Notes under the pieces: model-generated | What the model was told of the DNA's origin: nothing | Databases searched by the model: none | The model's input: only the letters and a program-made list of their open reading frames with translations | Part shown: piece after piece, positions 33,737 to 42,726 of the stretch | Layout: every line of letters starts with the position of its first letter | How positions within the stretch are numbered: the stretch's first letter is position 1 | Program-made: the position numbers and the translations under genes | DNA from: Chloroflexi bacterium bin125 | GTDB lineage: Bacteria; Chloroflexota; Dehalococcoidia; Bin125 | Assembly: GCA_002239025.1 (NCBI GenBank) | Contig: MPNM01000014.1 | Coordinates: forward strand, 21,638-85,637 | DNA length: 64,000 nucleotides | Direction: 5' to 3'

Positions 33737-35488
33737 GTGAGCGGGACTGTGCTGTACCGCAAGTGGCGACCAGCTGACTTCGATGAGGTGGTGGGCCAGG
33801 AACCCGTTGTTCGGACGTTGAAGAATGCGGTAGCTCAGGACAAGATTTCGCACGCATACCTGTTCTGCGGCCCGCGTGGGACTGGGAAGACGACGACAGC
33901 GCGCATCCTGGCGCGAGCGATCAATGGTCGGACCGCGTCGAGCGGCGCGGCAGCACTCGGTGAGTCGGACGACCTCGGATTCGATCTGGTAGAGATCGAC
34001 GCCGCCTCGAATCGTGGCATCGACGACATCAGGGAGCTACGCGAACGTGCGAACTATCGGCCAGGATCTGCGCGATTCAAGGTGTACCTGGTCGATGAAG
34101 TCCATCAGCTCACCGGCGCGGCGGCCGATGCGCTGTTGAAGACGTTGGAAGAGCCACCTCCGCATGTGGTCTTTATCCTCGCGACCACCGATCCGGAAGC
34201 CCTGAAACCGACGATCCTGAGCCGTTGCCAGCGCTTCGATTTCCGTCGTGTCGGGGTCGACGACATGGTCTCGAGACTGCGCGCGATCGCCGAATCGGAA
34301 GGGATCGAGATTCCTGATGAAGCGCTGCGCCTGATTGCTCGTGAAGCCACCGGGTCGCTGCGCGACGGCGTCAATCTGCTCGACCAGGTGTGGGTGATGT
34401 GTGGGTCCTCGGTCGCGTTGGAGGCGGCGCAGGAGGCATTGGGACTGAGTCCCGACGCTCGGGCAATGGAACTAGCTTCCGCAGCGCTGCGCGGCAAACT
34501 GGCTGAAGGACTGGGCGTCCTCGCGGCCGTGCAGGAGGACGCGATCGACTTTGGGCGATTCAAACGTCAGGTCGTGACTCATCTACGGCACGTGCTGCTG
34601 ACGCTGACTGGCGCGACCGGGACGCTGTCGTTGTCGGCACCGGAACTCGAACGCCTGGAGGAAGTCAGCAAGGGCGTTGAAGCATCGGCCGCCGTGACGG
34701 CACTCAAGGCTTTCTCAGAGGCAGATGTGCGTCGCGATCCGTATCAGCCGCTGCCGTTGGAGCTGGCGTTGGCGTCGATCGTGTACGGTCCGCCGACGGT
34801 CGAGGTCGCGATGCCGATACAACAACAGCGACCACAACGCCAGCAGTGGCAGGATGGTCAGCGTCGGCAAGGACAGGCGGATGGTCAACGCCGTCAGGGT
34901 CAACGTCGTGATCAACAGTCGACCCGAAACTTGCCCCGCGCCCCAGGTCAGAGCGAGCGAGCGGCCGCGACTCAGCAGAATCAACGTCCGGCGCCTCCTC
35001 CGAGTCCACCTCCTGAGCGGACCAAGCCTGAATCGCAGCCGTCCAACCTACCTTCCGGATCTGCCGGCCCGAGTGATTTGCTAGATCAGATTCGCGCAGC
35101 ATTGCGTCAACGCAACCAGGGTTTGATCGCGACGATGTTGAACGGTTCGTGCCGGATTGCGGCCCAGACGGACGACTCTCTGACATTGGGATTCCTGCCG
35201 ACCTATCAGCAAGTCCATATGCAGAAGGTCACCGAGGCGTTGACCGACGTATCAGCGGCAGCTTCAGCGGTGCTGAAGCGCCAGATCACCGTTCGCTGCG
35301 TGCCCCTGGACAATCCAGCTCAGGCATCCGGCAACGGTAGCCAGGGCCAGCGAACACAGCAGAATCCTCAACAATCGCAACAGCGGCAAGAGGGGCAACA
35401 AGGACAACAAGCGCAACAGCGTCGGGAGAGCGTTGTGGGACGTGAAGCACGTTCCCGCTTTGGAGCGCGGCCGTATCAGGCCAACTGA
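33737..35488 (+). CDS. dnaX: DNA polymerase III subunit gamma/tau, without zinc module
   Basis: 583 residues. AAA+ clamp-loader: VLYRKWRPADFDEVVGQEPV, Walker A GPRGTGKTTTAR (about 45-56), EIDAASNRGIDDIRELRE, Walker B YLVDEVHQLT, and sensor 1 ATTDPEALKPTILSRCQRFD with the SRC arginine finger. The usual Cys4 zinc module between Walker A and EIDAASN is absent: this stretch reads NGRTASSGAAALGESDD, with no Cys. A Gln/Arg-rich linker (about 360-425) joins a C-terminal tau-like region and another Gln-rich tail. No slippery A-tract for a short gamma form was seen. GTG start with TAGGAG. Confidence 0.94.
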   Translation: MSGTVLYRKWRPADFDEVVGQEPVVRTLKNAVAQDKISHAYLFCGPRGTGKTTTARILARAINGRTASSGAAALGESDDLGFDLVEIDAASNRGIDDIRELRERANYRPGSARFKVYLVDEVHQLTGAAADALLKTLEEPPPHVVFILATTDPEALKPTILSRCQRFDFRRVGVDDMVSRLRAIAESEGIEIPDEALRLIAREATGSLRDGVNLLDQVWVMCGSSVALEAAQEALGLSPDARAMELASAALRGKLAEGLGVLAAVQEDAIDFGRFKRQVVTHLRHVLLTLTGATGTLSLSAPELERLEEVSKGVEASAAVTALKAFSEADVRRDPYQPLPLELALASIVYGPPTVEVAMPIQQQRPQRQQWQDGQRRQGQADGQRRQGQRRDQQSTRNLPRAPGQSERAAATQQNQRPAPPPSPPPERTKPESQPSNLPSGSAGPSDLLDQIRAALRQRNQGLIATMLNGSCRIAAQTDDSLTLGFLPTYQQVHMQKVTEALTDVSAAASAVLKRQITVRCVPLDNPAQASGNGSQGQRTQQNPQQSQQRQEGQQGQQAQQRRESVVGREARSRFGARPYQAN

Positions 35489-35551
35489 GTCGGCGATTGA
35501 GCGCGTAGACTGGAGACCCGACAGACGACGGACAAGGCGAAAGGGCTGACG

Positions 35552-35938
35552 ATGGCGAAGCGGAAGGGTGGGATGTTCCGTCCGGCGCGGTCGAACAAGC
35601 AGCGGGGACAGGGCGTTGCGGGCGCCGGTGGCTTCTCGCCCGAGATGATGCGTCGCGCCCAGGAACTGCAAACGCAACTGGCCGAGGCTCAGGATGAGCT
35701 CAAGGACGCGACCGTTGAGGCGTCGGTGGGCGGAGGTGTCGTATCAGTCACCCTGGGTGGCGACCACAAGCTGCGAGAAGTTGTGATTGATCCCGATGTC
35801 GTCGACCCGGAAGACACGGAGATGTTGCAGGACCTGTTGTTGGCGGCCGTGAACGAGGCGCAAGACCGGTTGGAAGCAATGCAGCAGGAGCGGATGTCGG
35901 GTCTGACGGATGGGTTGTCGCTGCCAGGCTTGCAGTAA
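35552..35938 (+). CDS. ybaB: YbaB/EbfC family nucleoid-associated protein
   Basis: 128 residues. SPEMMRRAQELQTQLAEAQD (helix 1), then VEASVGGGVVSVTLGGDHKL and VVIDPDVVDPEDTEMLQDLL match YbaB/EbfC. The N-terminus has an extra basic, Gly-rich leader of about 28 residues (KRKGGMFRPARSNKQRGQG) that could add DNA contacts. It sits between dnaX and recR, the classical order, and shares its stop with the recR ATG (TAATG). Confidence 0.92.
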   Translation: MAKRKGGMFRPARSNKQRGQGVAGAGGFSPEMMRRAQELQTQLAEAQDELKDATVEASVGGGVVSVTLGGDHKLREVVIDPDVVDPEDTEMLQDLLLAAVNEAQDRLEAMQQERMSGLTDGLSLPGLQ

Positions 35939-36567
35939 TGCAGCGCTCGCCGGCGACTGCGCCGACGATTGCCCGCCTGATCGAGGCGTTTCATCGACTG
36001 CCGGGCATTGGCCCCAAGAGCGCTCAGCGCTTGGCCTACCACGTCCTACGCGCGCCACGCGCCGAGGCTGAAGCGCTCTCCGAGGCACTGCTGGAAGTCA
36101 AGGACTCGACCCGCCTGTGCGGCATCTGCCAGAACATCACCGACGCTGATCCTTGCGCCGTCTGCCTCGATCCGCAGCGGTCGGACTCGACGATCTGCGT
36201 GGTAGAGGAGCCGCTCGACGTGGCGGCGATTGAACGGGCCGGAGTCCATCGAGGTCGGTATCACGTGCTGCATGGCGCGATTTCACCGATGGATGGCGTC
36301 GGCCCTGAGGACTTGAAGGTCCGCGAACTGCTGGCACGCCTGGGAGACGCGACAGTTGAGGAAGTCATCCTGGCGATGAATCCCAATCTCGAGGGCGAGG
36401 CGACGGCGGGATACCTGTCCCGCGTGATCAGCGTGATGGGTGTGCGAATCACGAGAATTGCACATGGGTTGCCGGTCGGCGCCGACGTCGAATATGCCGA
36501 TGAACGAACACTGCGAGCAGCGATGACGCACCGCGTCGAAGTCGACGCTCAGAGAGGCGATGACTGA
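35938..36567 (+). CDS. recR: Recombination mediator RecR
   Basis: 209 residues. HhH LIEAFHRLPGIGPKSAQRLA, zinc finger CGICQNITDADPCAVC, and Toprim domain ICVVEEPLDVAAIERAG through VILAMNPNLEGEATAGYLSR. It loads RecA with RecO at gaps and breaks. Overlaps ybaB and recO by one base each, so ybaB-recR-recO form one coupled block after dnaX. Confidence 0.95.
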   Translation: MQRSPATAPTIARLIEAFHRLPGIGPKSAQRLAYHVLRAPRAEAEALSEALLEVKDSTRLCGICQNITDADPCAVCLDPQRSDSTICVVEEPLDVAAIERAGVHRGRYHVLHGAISPMDGVGPEDLKVRELLARLGDATVEEVILAMNPNLEGEATAGYLSRVISVMGVRITRIAHGLPVGADVEYADERTLRAAMTHRVEVDAQRGDD

Positions 36568-37394
36568 TGCCGCGCATCCGTCCGATTCGCACGGAGGCGA
36601 TCGTGTTGCGACAACGCCCGTTGGGCGATGCAGATCGGATCTGCGTGCTGTTCTCGCCGAACCGTGGACGGATTGAAGCCGTCGCCAAAGGCGTGCGCAA
36701 GCCGTTGAGCAAGCTTTCGGGGCATGTGGAGCCGCTGAGCAGAGGTCAATTTGGACTGGCCCACGGCCGCTCGCTGGAAGTGGTCACCGACGCACAGACG
36801 TTGGACTCGTGGCCGGCGTTGCATGAAGACGTGGATCGGATGACCGAGGCGCTCGCGATGGCGGAACTGGTGGATCGGTCAACCGACTTCGACGTGGCCT
36901 CAGGCGCGCTCTATCAGTTGTTGCGACACTCCCTGGACGAACTGACGACATCCTCGTCGCCGCGATCGGTTCGATGGTGGTTCGTGTTGCGATTTCTCGA
37001 TCAGCAGGGCTACCGACCTGAGCTCGATTCGTGCGTTCGCTGCCGGAACGAGGTCGGACCTGAGGGCAATGGGTTCTCGGCCGTGGACGGCGGCGTGGTC
37101 TGCCCAACGTGTCACGGCTCCGGTGTGGGACAGCGACTGTCCTCGGCAGTGTTTCGATTGTTACGCTATATGAGACGTTCGTCGTGCGAGTCGACGGCGC
37201 AGGTGCGAGTTGATGCTGATGCATCGGCGGAGCTTGAGCGCCACCTGCGGTTGTCGCTGGAACAGGCGTTGGACGGTCGACTGCGTTCGAGCGGATTTGC
37301 TGAGTCGCTCGCGAGGGCGGAAACGATTGGTCGCAGCGCGGCGTCAAGCGCCGCTGAGAGAGTGCAAGAGGAGCAGAAACATGCCGCTATATGA
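36567..37394 (+). CDS. recO: DNA repair protein RecO
   Basis: 275 residues. OB-fold N-terminus RTEAIVLRQRPLGDADRICV then SPNRGRIEAVAKGVRKPLSK; helical middle; zinc-finger Cys pairs CVRCRNEVG and CPTCHGSG (about 151-183). It promotes annealing and RecA loading with RecR. TGATG junction with recR; the 3' end overlaps the zinc-ribbon gene by 14 bp. Confidence 0.92.
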   Translation: MPRIRPIRTEAIVLRQRPLGDADRICVLFSPNRGRIEAVAKGVRKPLSKLSGHVEPLSRGQFGLAHGRSLEVVTDAQTLDSWPALHEDVDRMTEALAMAELVDRSTDFDVASGALYQLLRHSLDELTTSSSPRSVRWWFVLRFLDQQGYRPELDSCVRCRNEVGPEGNGFSAVDGGVVCPTCHGSGVGQRLSSAVFRLLRYMRRSSCESTAQVRVDADASAELERHLRLSLEQALDGRLRSSGFAESLARAETIGRSAASSAAERVQEEQKHAAI

Positions 37395-37821
37395 GTATCT
37401 GTGTGAAGAGTGCGCAGGCATTTTCGAGGTAGTGCGACCAATCCGCGAAGCGCCGGAACCGCAACCCTGCCCGGAGTGTGACGAAGAGTGCGAGCGGGTA
37501 ATGCCGTCGTCATTCTCAGCCTTTGTGATGCGTCAGGGCTACCCACGTCGAATTCCCGACAAGGGCACGTACTGGCACCTTGGTCAGGAAGTGACCTACC
37601 TGCCCAAGAAGGCGCGCCCCTACGAGCACCCGCAGGTGACGAAGCAGCGCGAGCAGGAGCCGATGGCTACGCAGGACTACACCGACCTGGTCGATCGGAA
37701 GATTAACGAGCGCAGACTGGCGCGCGAGGATCGGCGCAAGGAGCGGGAGCTGAAGCGGGACCGCATGGCGGCAAAGGCGCCCGAGCGCAAGCCGCTGCCA
37801 CAGCCGGTCAAGCGCGACTAG
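37381..37821 (+). CDS. FmdB-type zinc-ribbon protein with long basic tail
   Basis: 146 residues. MPLYEYLCEECAGIFEVVRP and PCPECDEECERVMPS form the FmdB/CxxC zinc ribbon (about 1-45). The rest is charged: a middle segment with YPRRIPDKGTYWHLGQEVTY, then a Lys/Arg/Glu helix ending PQPVKRD. The ATG with AGGAGC upstream lies inside the recO 3' end, so it is translated from the same transcript. Likely a nucleic-acid or protein-binding regulator; role unknown. Confidence 0.82.
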   Translation: MPLYEYLCEECAGIFEVVRPIREAPEPQPCPECDEECERVMPSSFSAFVMRQGYPRRIPDKGTYWHLGQEVTYLPKKARPYEHPQVTKQREQEPMATQDYTDLVDRKINERRLAREDRRKERELKRDRMAAKAPERKPLPQPVKRD

Positions 37822-37920
37822 GCCACGGTCCCAAGCGGTCCTGGAAGCCATGCCCGGGGTGGCTTGACACACGGTCGGCCCTCGCCCCAACGTTCTTCCT
37901 CGGGAGACCCGCGCAACCTG

Positions 37921-38042
37921 GCTCCCCCTCGTAGGGGGAGCTGTGACGGAGTGACTGAGGGTTCCCTCGGACGTGGCGACCAGATAAGCAGCGGCTAACG
38001 GGACCCCCTCCGCCTTCGGCACCTCCCCCTGCAAGGGGGAGG
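37921..38042. repeat. Composite palindromic repeat, two hairpins, CTCCCCCT family
   Basis: Hairpin 1 is GCTCCCCCT-CGT-AGGGGGAGC (37921-37941) followed by TGTGACGGAGTGACTGAGGG. Hairpin 2 is CCTCCCCCT-GCA-AGGGGGAGG (38022-38042), preceded by ACCCCCTCCGCCTTCGGCA. The two halves make the most complete copy in the window; shorter copies are near 43642 and 45207. It fills the gap between convergent genes. The rest of 37822-38111 is non-coding. Confidence 0.8.
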
Positions 38043-38111
38043 AAAGAGGACTATGCAGTGGTCTCCTCGGGGAGAGGGGGTAGAAGCGAGGCCGGGGGCG
38101 ACTGCCTTGGT

Positions 38112-39092
38112 TCAGAAGTCCCGCTGGGTGACGAACTCGGCGATGGCGGTGAGTTGTTCGCGCGGGCCGCTGGTTGGTGCGGCGTGCAGTGCTGCGAGAC
38201 CCCGGTCTCGCCATTCCTCGACCGTTTCCATGCAACGTTCGACGATGGACTCCTGACGCGCTGCATCGAGTGCTGCGTCAAGGAACTCGGCGCGATCGGC
38301 GTCGTCCTTTGAGTCCAGGAATCTGTTGATCGGGTTATCGTCCGGATCGTCCTCCATCAGGACGATGGCAGGCAGCGTAAGCGTGCCGGCCGAGAGGTCG
38401 CCGCCGACGGGCTTGCCCAGTTGCTCCTCGGTCCCGCAGAAGTCGAGGATGTCGTCGACGATCTGGAAGGCCATGCCAATCGAGCGTCCGTACTCGCGCA
38501 GCGAATCGATGGTCTGCGCGTCGCAGGCGGACATCATGGCGCCTCCCGCGCCGGCGGTCGCGAACAGCGATGCCGTCTTGCCATGAATGCGGCGATAGTA
38601 GTCGCGCATGGTGCCCGAGTCGGCGTCGAACGCGGAGACATCCTGGGCCAATTCTCCTTTGGCCATAACCATCAGAGTGTCTGCGAAGAGACGAATGACG
38701 CCGATGTGTCCGGTCCGTGCAACCAGTTCGGCGGCGTGGGCGAACATGTAGTCGCCAAGCATGACCGAGGCAGGGTTGCCAAAGGTGGCGTTAGCCGTGA
38801 CGTGGCCGCGCCGGGTGTCGGAGTCGTCGATCACGTCATCGTGGACCAGGGTGGCAGTGTGCAGCAGCTCGATTGATGCGGCAAGGGGAATCTGGGTGTC
38901 AGCGTCGTAGTCGCCAAAGCCGCCGCAGAGCAGGGAAATCGCTGGTCGCAGCCGCTTCCCGCCTCGCGAAAGCACCTGGTTGAGCATCGCCTCGAGGGGC
39001 AGGAAGTCAGATTGGGCGACGATGGAGAGCGTGTCCTCGACGATGGCCAGATCGTCGGCAATGGGTTCATAGAGTCGGTCGAGGGTGCTCAT
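38112..39092 (-). CDS. Trans-isoprenyl diphosphate synthase (polyprenyl synthetase)
   Basis: 326 residues. First Asp-rich motif LVHDDVIDDSDTRRG (about 85-99), GKRLRPAISLL earlier, and second Asp-rich motif FQIVDDILDFCGTEEQLGKP with Lys. It elongates allylic diphosphates with IPP, likely to a medium-chain product for quinones. Chain length depends on residues before the first Asp motif, here bulky-free (SIELLHTAT), compatible with a long chain. Isolated gene with a divergent neighbour and a convergent repeat-filled 3' gap. Confidence 0.92.
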   Translation of the reverse strand: MSTLDRLYEPIADDLAIVEDTLSIVAQSDFLPLEAMLNQVLSRGGKRLRPAISLLCGGFGDYDADTQIPLAASIELLHTATLVHDDVIDDSDTRRGHVTANATFGNPASVMLGDYMFAHAAELVARTGHIGVIRLFADTLMVMAKGELAQDVSAFDADSGTMRDYYRRIHGKTASLFATAGAGGAMMSACDAQTIDSLREYGRSIGMAFQIVDDILDFCGTEEQLGKPVGGDLSAGTLTLPAIVLMEDDPDDNPINRFLDSKDDADRAEFLDAALDAARQESIVERCMETVEEWRDRGLAALHAAPTSGPREQLTAIAEFVTQRDF

Positions 39093-39146
39093 CGGGAACT
39101 AGCGTACTCTGGGTCTCGCCGTTGGACATCGAAGGAGTCAGTCCAA

Positions 39147-40145
39147 ATGCCGAAACAGGAATTGGGTCAGTTGGAGGAGGTGCCACTGCGCGATGTGTTC
39201 GACGACGAGCCGAACGACTTCACGCCGTGGCTGGCGGACAATCTGGACTTGCTGGGGGGCGCGATCGGATTGGAACTGGAACGCGAAGGTACGGAGGTGC
39301 CAGTCGGAGATTTTTTCCTTGACATATTGGCTTCAGCAGGAGATTTTGGCCGGGTTGCGATCGAGAATCAACTTGGCCCGACCGACCATAGCCATCTCGG
39401 TCAACTCATGACATATGCGGCGGGAGTCAATGCCAAAGCACTGGTATGGGTGGCATCGACATTTCGCCCAGAATATTTGGATACAGTCGATTGCTTGAAC
39501 CAATGGGCTGCCTCAAACGTCGTCGTGTTTGCCGTCGAAGTCAGGGCGCTCAAGATAGGAGATTCGCAAATGGGGGCAGACTTTCGTGCCCTCACATCTC
39601 CCAAGGGTTGGGCTCGTAGGAGAAGGTCGACTAGCCAACAGACCACGATGACGGATAGCGAGAGAAGCCGGAGGACCGATTTCTTTGACCGACTTGCTAA
39701 AGGTGCGCTTGAGCAAGGGCTCACAGACTCGACTGGCTTGGCCTCAGTTGCCAAGTCCAAATCGTTCCCCTGCCGAGGAGTCAAAGAACGAGGTCTGAAG
39801 TATTGGGTTGATTTGCGCCCAACTGGGGTCGCTACCGTGCAGCTTGACGTCCGGACTGGGGATCTCGAGCGGAACCTTGCCATCATCAAGGGCCTCTCCG
39901 AAGACAAAGTGGATATTGAGGGCGAGTTGCAATTCGAGCCGGACTTACTTCCGCCTGACCCTGAGGGACCGAACGGGCGGCTGTCGGGCAGAGTAATCAC
40001 TTTTCGAGAGGCAACCGTCAGTGATTCACAAGATCGAGTCACAGAAACACTGGAGTGGTGCCTAGATGTGCTTGCCGGATACCAACGAGTGCTGGAACCG
40101 CGTCTCCGAACAATCATCGACGATCTAGATGCGAAAGAGGCGTAG
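39147..40145 (+). CDS. Orphan PD-(D/E)XK-like nuclease, DUF4268-related
   Basis: 332 residues. FTPWLADNLDLLGGAIGLEL, then VGDFFLDILA, VAIENQLGPTDHSHLGQLMT and YAAGVNAKALVWVASTFRPE form a D...ExQ nuclease-type core (about 25-120). I associate this core with predicted restriction-like proteins that carry DUF4268 modules; the C-terminal 200 residues are less familiar. Codon use is more AT-rich than neighbours, and no methylase or helicase partner is adjacent, suggesting transfer. GAAGGAG precedes the ATG. The 3' end overlaps tatD by 21 bp. Probable defence or DNA-processing role, not proven. Confidence 0.65.
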   Translation: MPKQELGQLEEVPLRDVFDDEPNDFTPWLADNLDLLGGAIGLELEREGTEVPVGDFFLDILASAGDFGRVAIENQLGPTDHSHLGQLMTYAAGVNAKALVWVASTFRPEYLDTVDCLNQWAASNVVVFAVEVRALKIGDSQMGADFRALTSPKGWARRRRSTSQQTTMTDSERSRRTDFFDRLAKGALEQGLTDSTGLASVAKSKSFPCRGVKERGLKYWVDLRPTGVATVQLDVRTGDLERNLAIIKGLSEDKVDIEGELQFEPDLLPPDPEGPNGRLSGRVITFREATVSDSQDRVTETLEWCLDVLAGYQRVLEPRLRTIIDDLDAKEA

Positions 40146-40901
40146 CGCGTTTGCGGTGGAAAGATCCGCAATAGTCGTGGTTGACTCCCATCGCACTTCG
40201 ACGATTTGCTCAGCGGTGTATTGGACGTTGGCCGGCTCGTTGCGTTTGCCTCGGCGGGGTTGGGGGCTGAGGTAGGGGCAGTCGGTTTCGATGACGATGG
40301 CTTCGAGGGGCAGGGTTGCGGCGGCTTCTCTGAGGGCATCGTTCTTCGGATACGTCACCGGGCCGGCGAAGGAGATGAGGAAGCCGAGGGTGTGGTAGCG
40401 GTGGGCGAGGTCGGCGTCTCCGGAGAAACAGTGGATGACGCCGACTGGGAATTCACGCGTTCGGCGGTTCGCCCATTCGAGCAGGACCCCATAGGACTCT
40501 TCGTGCGCGTCTCTTGAGTGAATGACGACGGGCAAGTTGAGGTCGTCGGCCAAGGCGAGTTGGGCTTCGAAGGCTCGGTACTGATCGTCGTGCGGTGACA
40601 GGTTTCGGTAGAAGTCGAGGCCGATCTCTCCGATGGCGACGACCTTGCCGTGCTTGGCCATGGTCCGGAACTCGGACTCGATCTCGGTGGTCCAGTCCTT
40701 GGCGTCGTGAGGATGGACTCCGAGCGTTGCCCAGACGTTTTCGTACTGTTCGGCGACCTTGAGGGCGTTGCGGCTGTCTTCGAGGGAGCAACCGATTGTG
40801 ACGATCCGGCCGACACCTGACTCAGCCGCTCGATTCATGACATCGGGCAAGTCGTCGCCGATCCACGGGTCGTGGAGGTGTGCGTGGGTGTCGAAGAGCA
40901 T
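40125..40901 (-). CDS. tatD: TatD-family metal-dependent deoxyribonuclease
   Basis: 258 residues. Metal ligands: FDTHAHLHDPW (HxH), GEIGLDFYRNLSPHD (Glu), HSRDAHEE (His), HCFSGDADLAH (His) and ETDCPYLSPQPRRGKRNEP (Asp). TIM-barrel nuclease with 3'-5' exonuclease activity in DNA repair and turnover. The ATG at 40901 has GGAG 6-8 bases upstream; an earlier ATG adds four residues but lacks this. It follows metG on the same strand, a common pairing. Confidence 0.93.
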   Translation of the reverse strand: MLFDTHAHLHDPWIGDDLPDVMNRAAESGVGRIVTIGCSLEDSRNALKVAEQYENVWATLGVHPHDAKDWTTEIESEFRTMAKHGKVVAIGEIGLDFYRNLSPHDDQYRAFEAQLALADDLNLPVVIHSRDAHEESYGVLLEWANRRTREFPVGVIHCFSGDADLAHRYHTLGFLISFAGPVTYPKNDALREAAATLPLEAIVIETDCPYLSPQPRRGKRNEPANVQYTAEQIVEVRWESTTTIADLSTANALRLFRI

Positions 40902-40935
40902 TGGCGACTCCATGCATTCAACGGCGACCCAACGG

Positions 40936-40957
40936 GTCCCCGCTCGGAGGCGGGGAC
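40936..40957. repeat. GTCCCCGC/GCGGGGAC hairpin between metG and tatD
   Basis: Perfect 8-bp stem GTCCCCGC, loop TCGGAG, GCGGGGAC, then GGGAAGGAG. The 70 bp gap separates two co-directional genes. The same GGGGACGG end is found at the hairpin near 21754. It could attenuate read-through from metG into tatD. Confidence 0.5.
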
Positions 40958-40971
40958 GGGAAGGAGTAGTA

Positions 40972-42639
40972 CTACGTGCCCAGGCGCGCTTCTTCTTCCT
41001 CGACGATTGAGGCGTCGAGTTTCTTGAAGAGTGGCTTGGGCTTTTGCAGCTGGTCACCGGGACGCAAGGCGTGCATTTGCCAGCCGAGGTCGTTAATGGT
41101 GCCAGGAGCGTTGAGCATTTCGTGGAGTCGCTGGCAACTGAAGGGGAGATAGGGAGCGAGTGCGGTGCGCAAGGCGGCGATCACGCTCAGTGCGGTGTAC
41201 AGGCTTCGGGCGGCGGCCTGCTTGTCGGTCTTGACGGCCTGCCAGGGCGCAGTTTGGTCGAGGTACCGGTTGGTCTCCTGCGCCAGCGCGAAGGCCTGCT
41301 GAATGCCCTGTCGCAGGTGGACGCCTTCGATTGACTGGCCGACCTGTTCGAGCCCGGACTGGGCGCGGTCGAGCATGCGTGTGGCATCGCGGTCCAGCGG
41401 GCCCGGGTCTGGCACCTGACCGTCGAAATGGCGGTTGATCAGCGATAGCACGCGATTGACCAGGTTGCCCCAGGTGGCGACGAGCTCGTCGTTGTTGCGA
41501 CGGTGGAACTCGCCCCAGGAAAAGTCAGAGTCGGCGGTCTCGGGCATCTGAGCCGCAAGCGCGTAGCGCAGCGGATCGGGGTCGTAGCGGGTGAGATAGT
41601 CGTTGACCCAGACCGCCCAGCGCTGGGAGGTGCTGGCCTTGGAGCCGCTCATTGTGATGTACTGATTGGCCGGGACGTCGTAAGGCAGGTTGTAACCGCC
41701 GGCACCGAGCAAAATGGCGGGCCAGATGATCGTGTGGAACGGAACGTTGTCTTTGCCGATGAAGTTGTAGATGCGCGCGTCATCCGACTGCCAGAAGTCG
41801 CGCCACGATTCCGGATCACCGTTGGTTTTGGCCCACTCGACGGTTGCCGAGAGGTAACCGATCACCGCCTCGAACCAGACGTAGATGCGCTTGTCGTCCC
41901 AACCATCGAGCGGGACGGGGACGCCCCAGTCGATGTCGCGTGTGATGGCGCGGTCCTGGAGGCCTTCACGCAGCATTCCGCGCGAGAAGTTGATTACGTG
42001 AGTGCGCCAGAAGTCCTTGTCATCGTCGAGCCACTCCTGCAACTGGTCCTCGAATGCGGTGAGCCTGAGGAAGTAGTGTTCGGAGCTGCGCAGCTCGGGC
42101 GTCGCGCCGGTGTTGCGCGAACGAGGGTTGATCAGGTCGACGGCGTCGAGTTGCCGCCCGCAGGTGTCGCACTGGTCGCCGCGAGCTCGCGGTTCGTTGC
42201 AGTGCGGGCATTCACCCTCGATGTAGCGGTCGGGCAGGAAGCGCCGAGCCTCGGGGTCGTAGAACAGGTCCTGCGTCTGCTTGAACAGATAGTCATGCTC
42301 GAGCAGGGCGTTGAACAGACCATGGGTGACTTCGCGATGGTTGTCGGTCATGGTCGTGGTGAAGGTGTCGAAGGTAATGCCCATCCCCTCCCACGTGTCG
42401 AGGATCGACTGGTGAAACTCCTCCACGACCTCAACCGGTGTCCGGCCCTCATCGTCGGCGCGGACGGTGATTGGTGTGCCGTGTGTGTCGGAGCCGGAGA
42501 CCATAGCGACGCGGTTGCCGCGGATGCGGTGATAGCGGGCGAAGATGTCGGCGGGCAGGTAGGCGCCGCCGAGCTGACCGTGGTGAATCGGGCCGTTGGC
42601 GTAGGGCCAGGCCACGCAGACGAGAATGTTGTCGCTCAT
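40972..42639 (-). CDS. metG: Methionyl-tRNA synthetase
   Basis: 555 residues. VAWPYANGPIHHGQLGGAYL is the HIGH-region (HHGQ), with zinc knuckle CPHCNEPRARGDQCDTC and GKDNVPFHTIIWPAILLGAG. The second signature reads MSGSKASTSQRWAVWVNDYL, in place of canonical KMSKS (SKAST, with Lys kept). C-terminal anticodon domain: ATWGNLVNRVLSLINR, APWQAVKTDKQAAAR. No C-terminal EMAP-like dimer domain, so the short form. It charges initiator and elongator tRNA-Met. Confidence 0.94.
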   Translation of the reverse strand: MSDNILVCVAWPYANGPIHHGQLGGAYLPADIFARYHRIRGNRVAMVSGSDTHGTPITVRADDEGRTPVEVVEEFHQSILDTWEGMGITFDTFTTTMTDNHREVTHGLFNALLEHDYLFKQTQDLFYDPEARRFLPDRYIEGECPHCNEPRARGDQCDTCGRQLDAVDLINPRSRNTGATPELRSSEHYFLRLTAFEDQLQEWLDDDKDFWRTHVINFSRGMLREGLQDRAITRDIDWGVPVPLDGWDDKRIYVWFEAVIGYLSATVEWAKTNGDPESWRDFWQSDDARIYNFIGKDNVPFHTIIWPAILLGAGGYNLPYDVPANQYITMSGSKASTSQRWAVWVNDYLTRYDPDPLRYALAAQMPETADSDFSWGEFHRRNNDELVATWGNLVNRVLSLINRHFDGQVPDPGPLDRDATRMLDRAQSGLEQVGQSIEGVHLRQGIQQAFALAQETNRYLDQTAPWQAVKTDKQAAARSLYTALSVIAALRTALAPYLPFSCQRLHEMLNAPGTINDLGWQMHALRPGDQLQKPKPLFKKLDASIVEEEEARLGT

Positions 42640-42726
42640 GGTTGCTTGCTGGAAGTCGGTTTCAGGTTGCTGGAGTGCCGATTTGATTGTCGATTTCTAG
42701 GGTACGCGCTGTTTCGGTTTGGAAGG

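Noticed and set aside
33737..35488. Programmed frameshift for a short gamma form of dnaX
   Set aside because: No A-rich slippery heptamer followed by a hairpin was seen.
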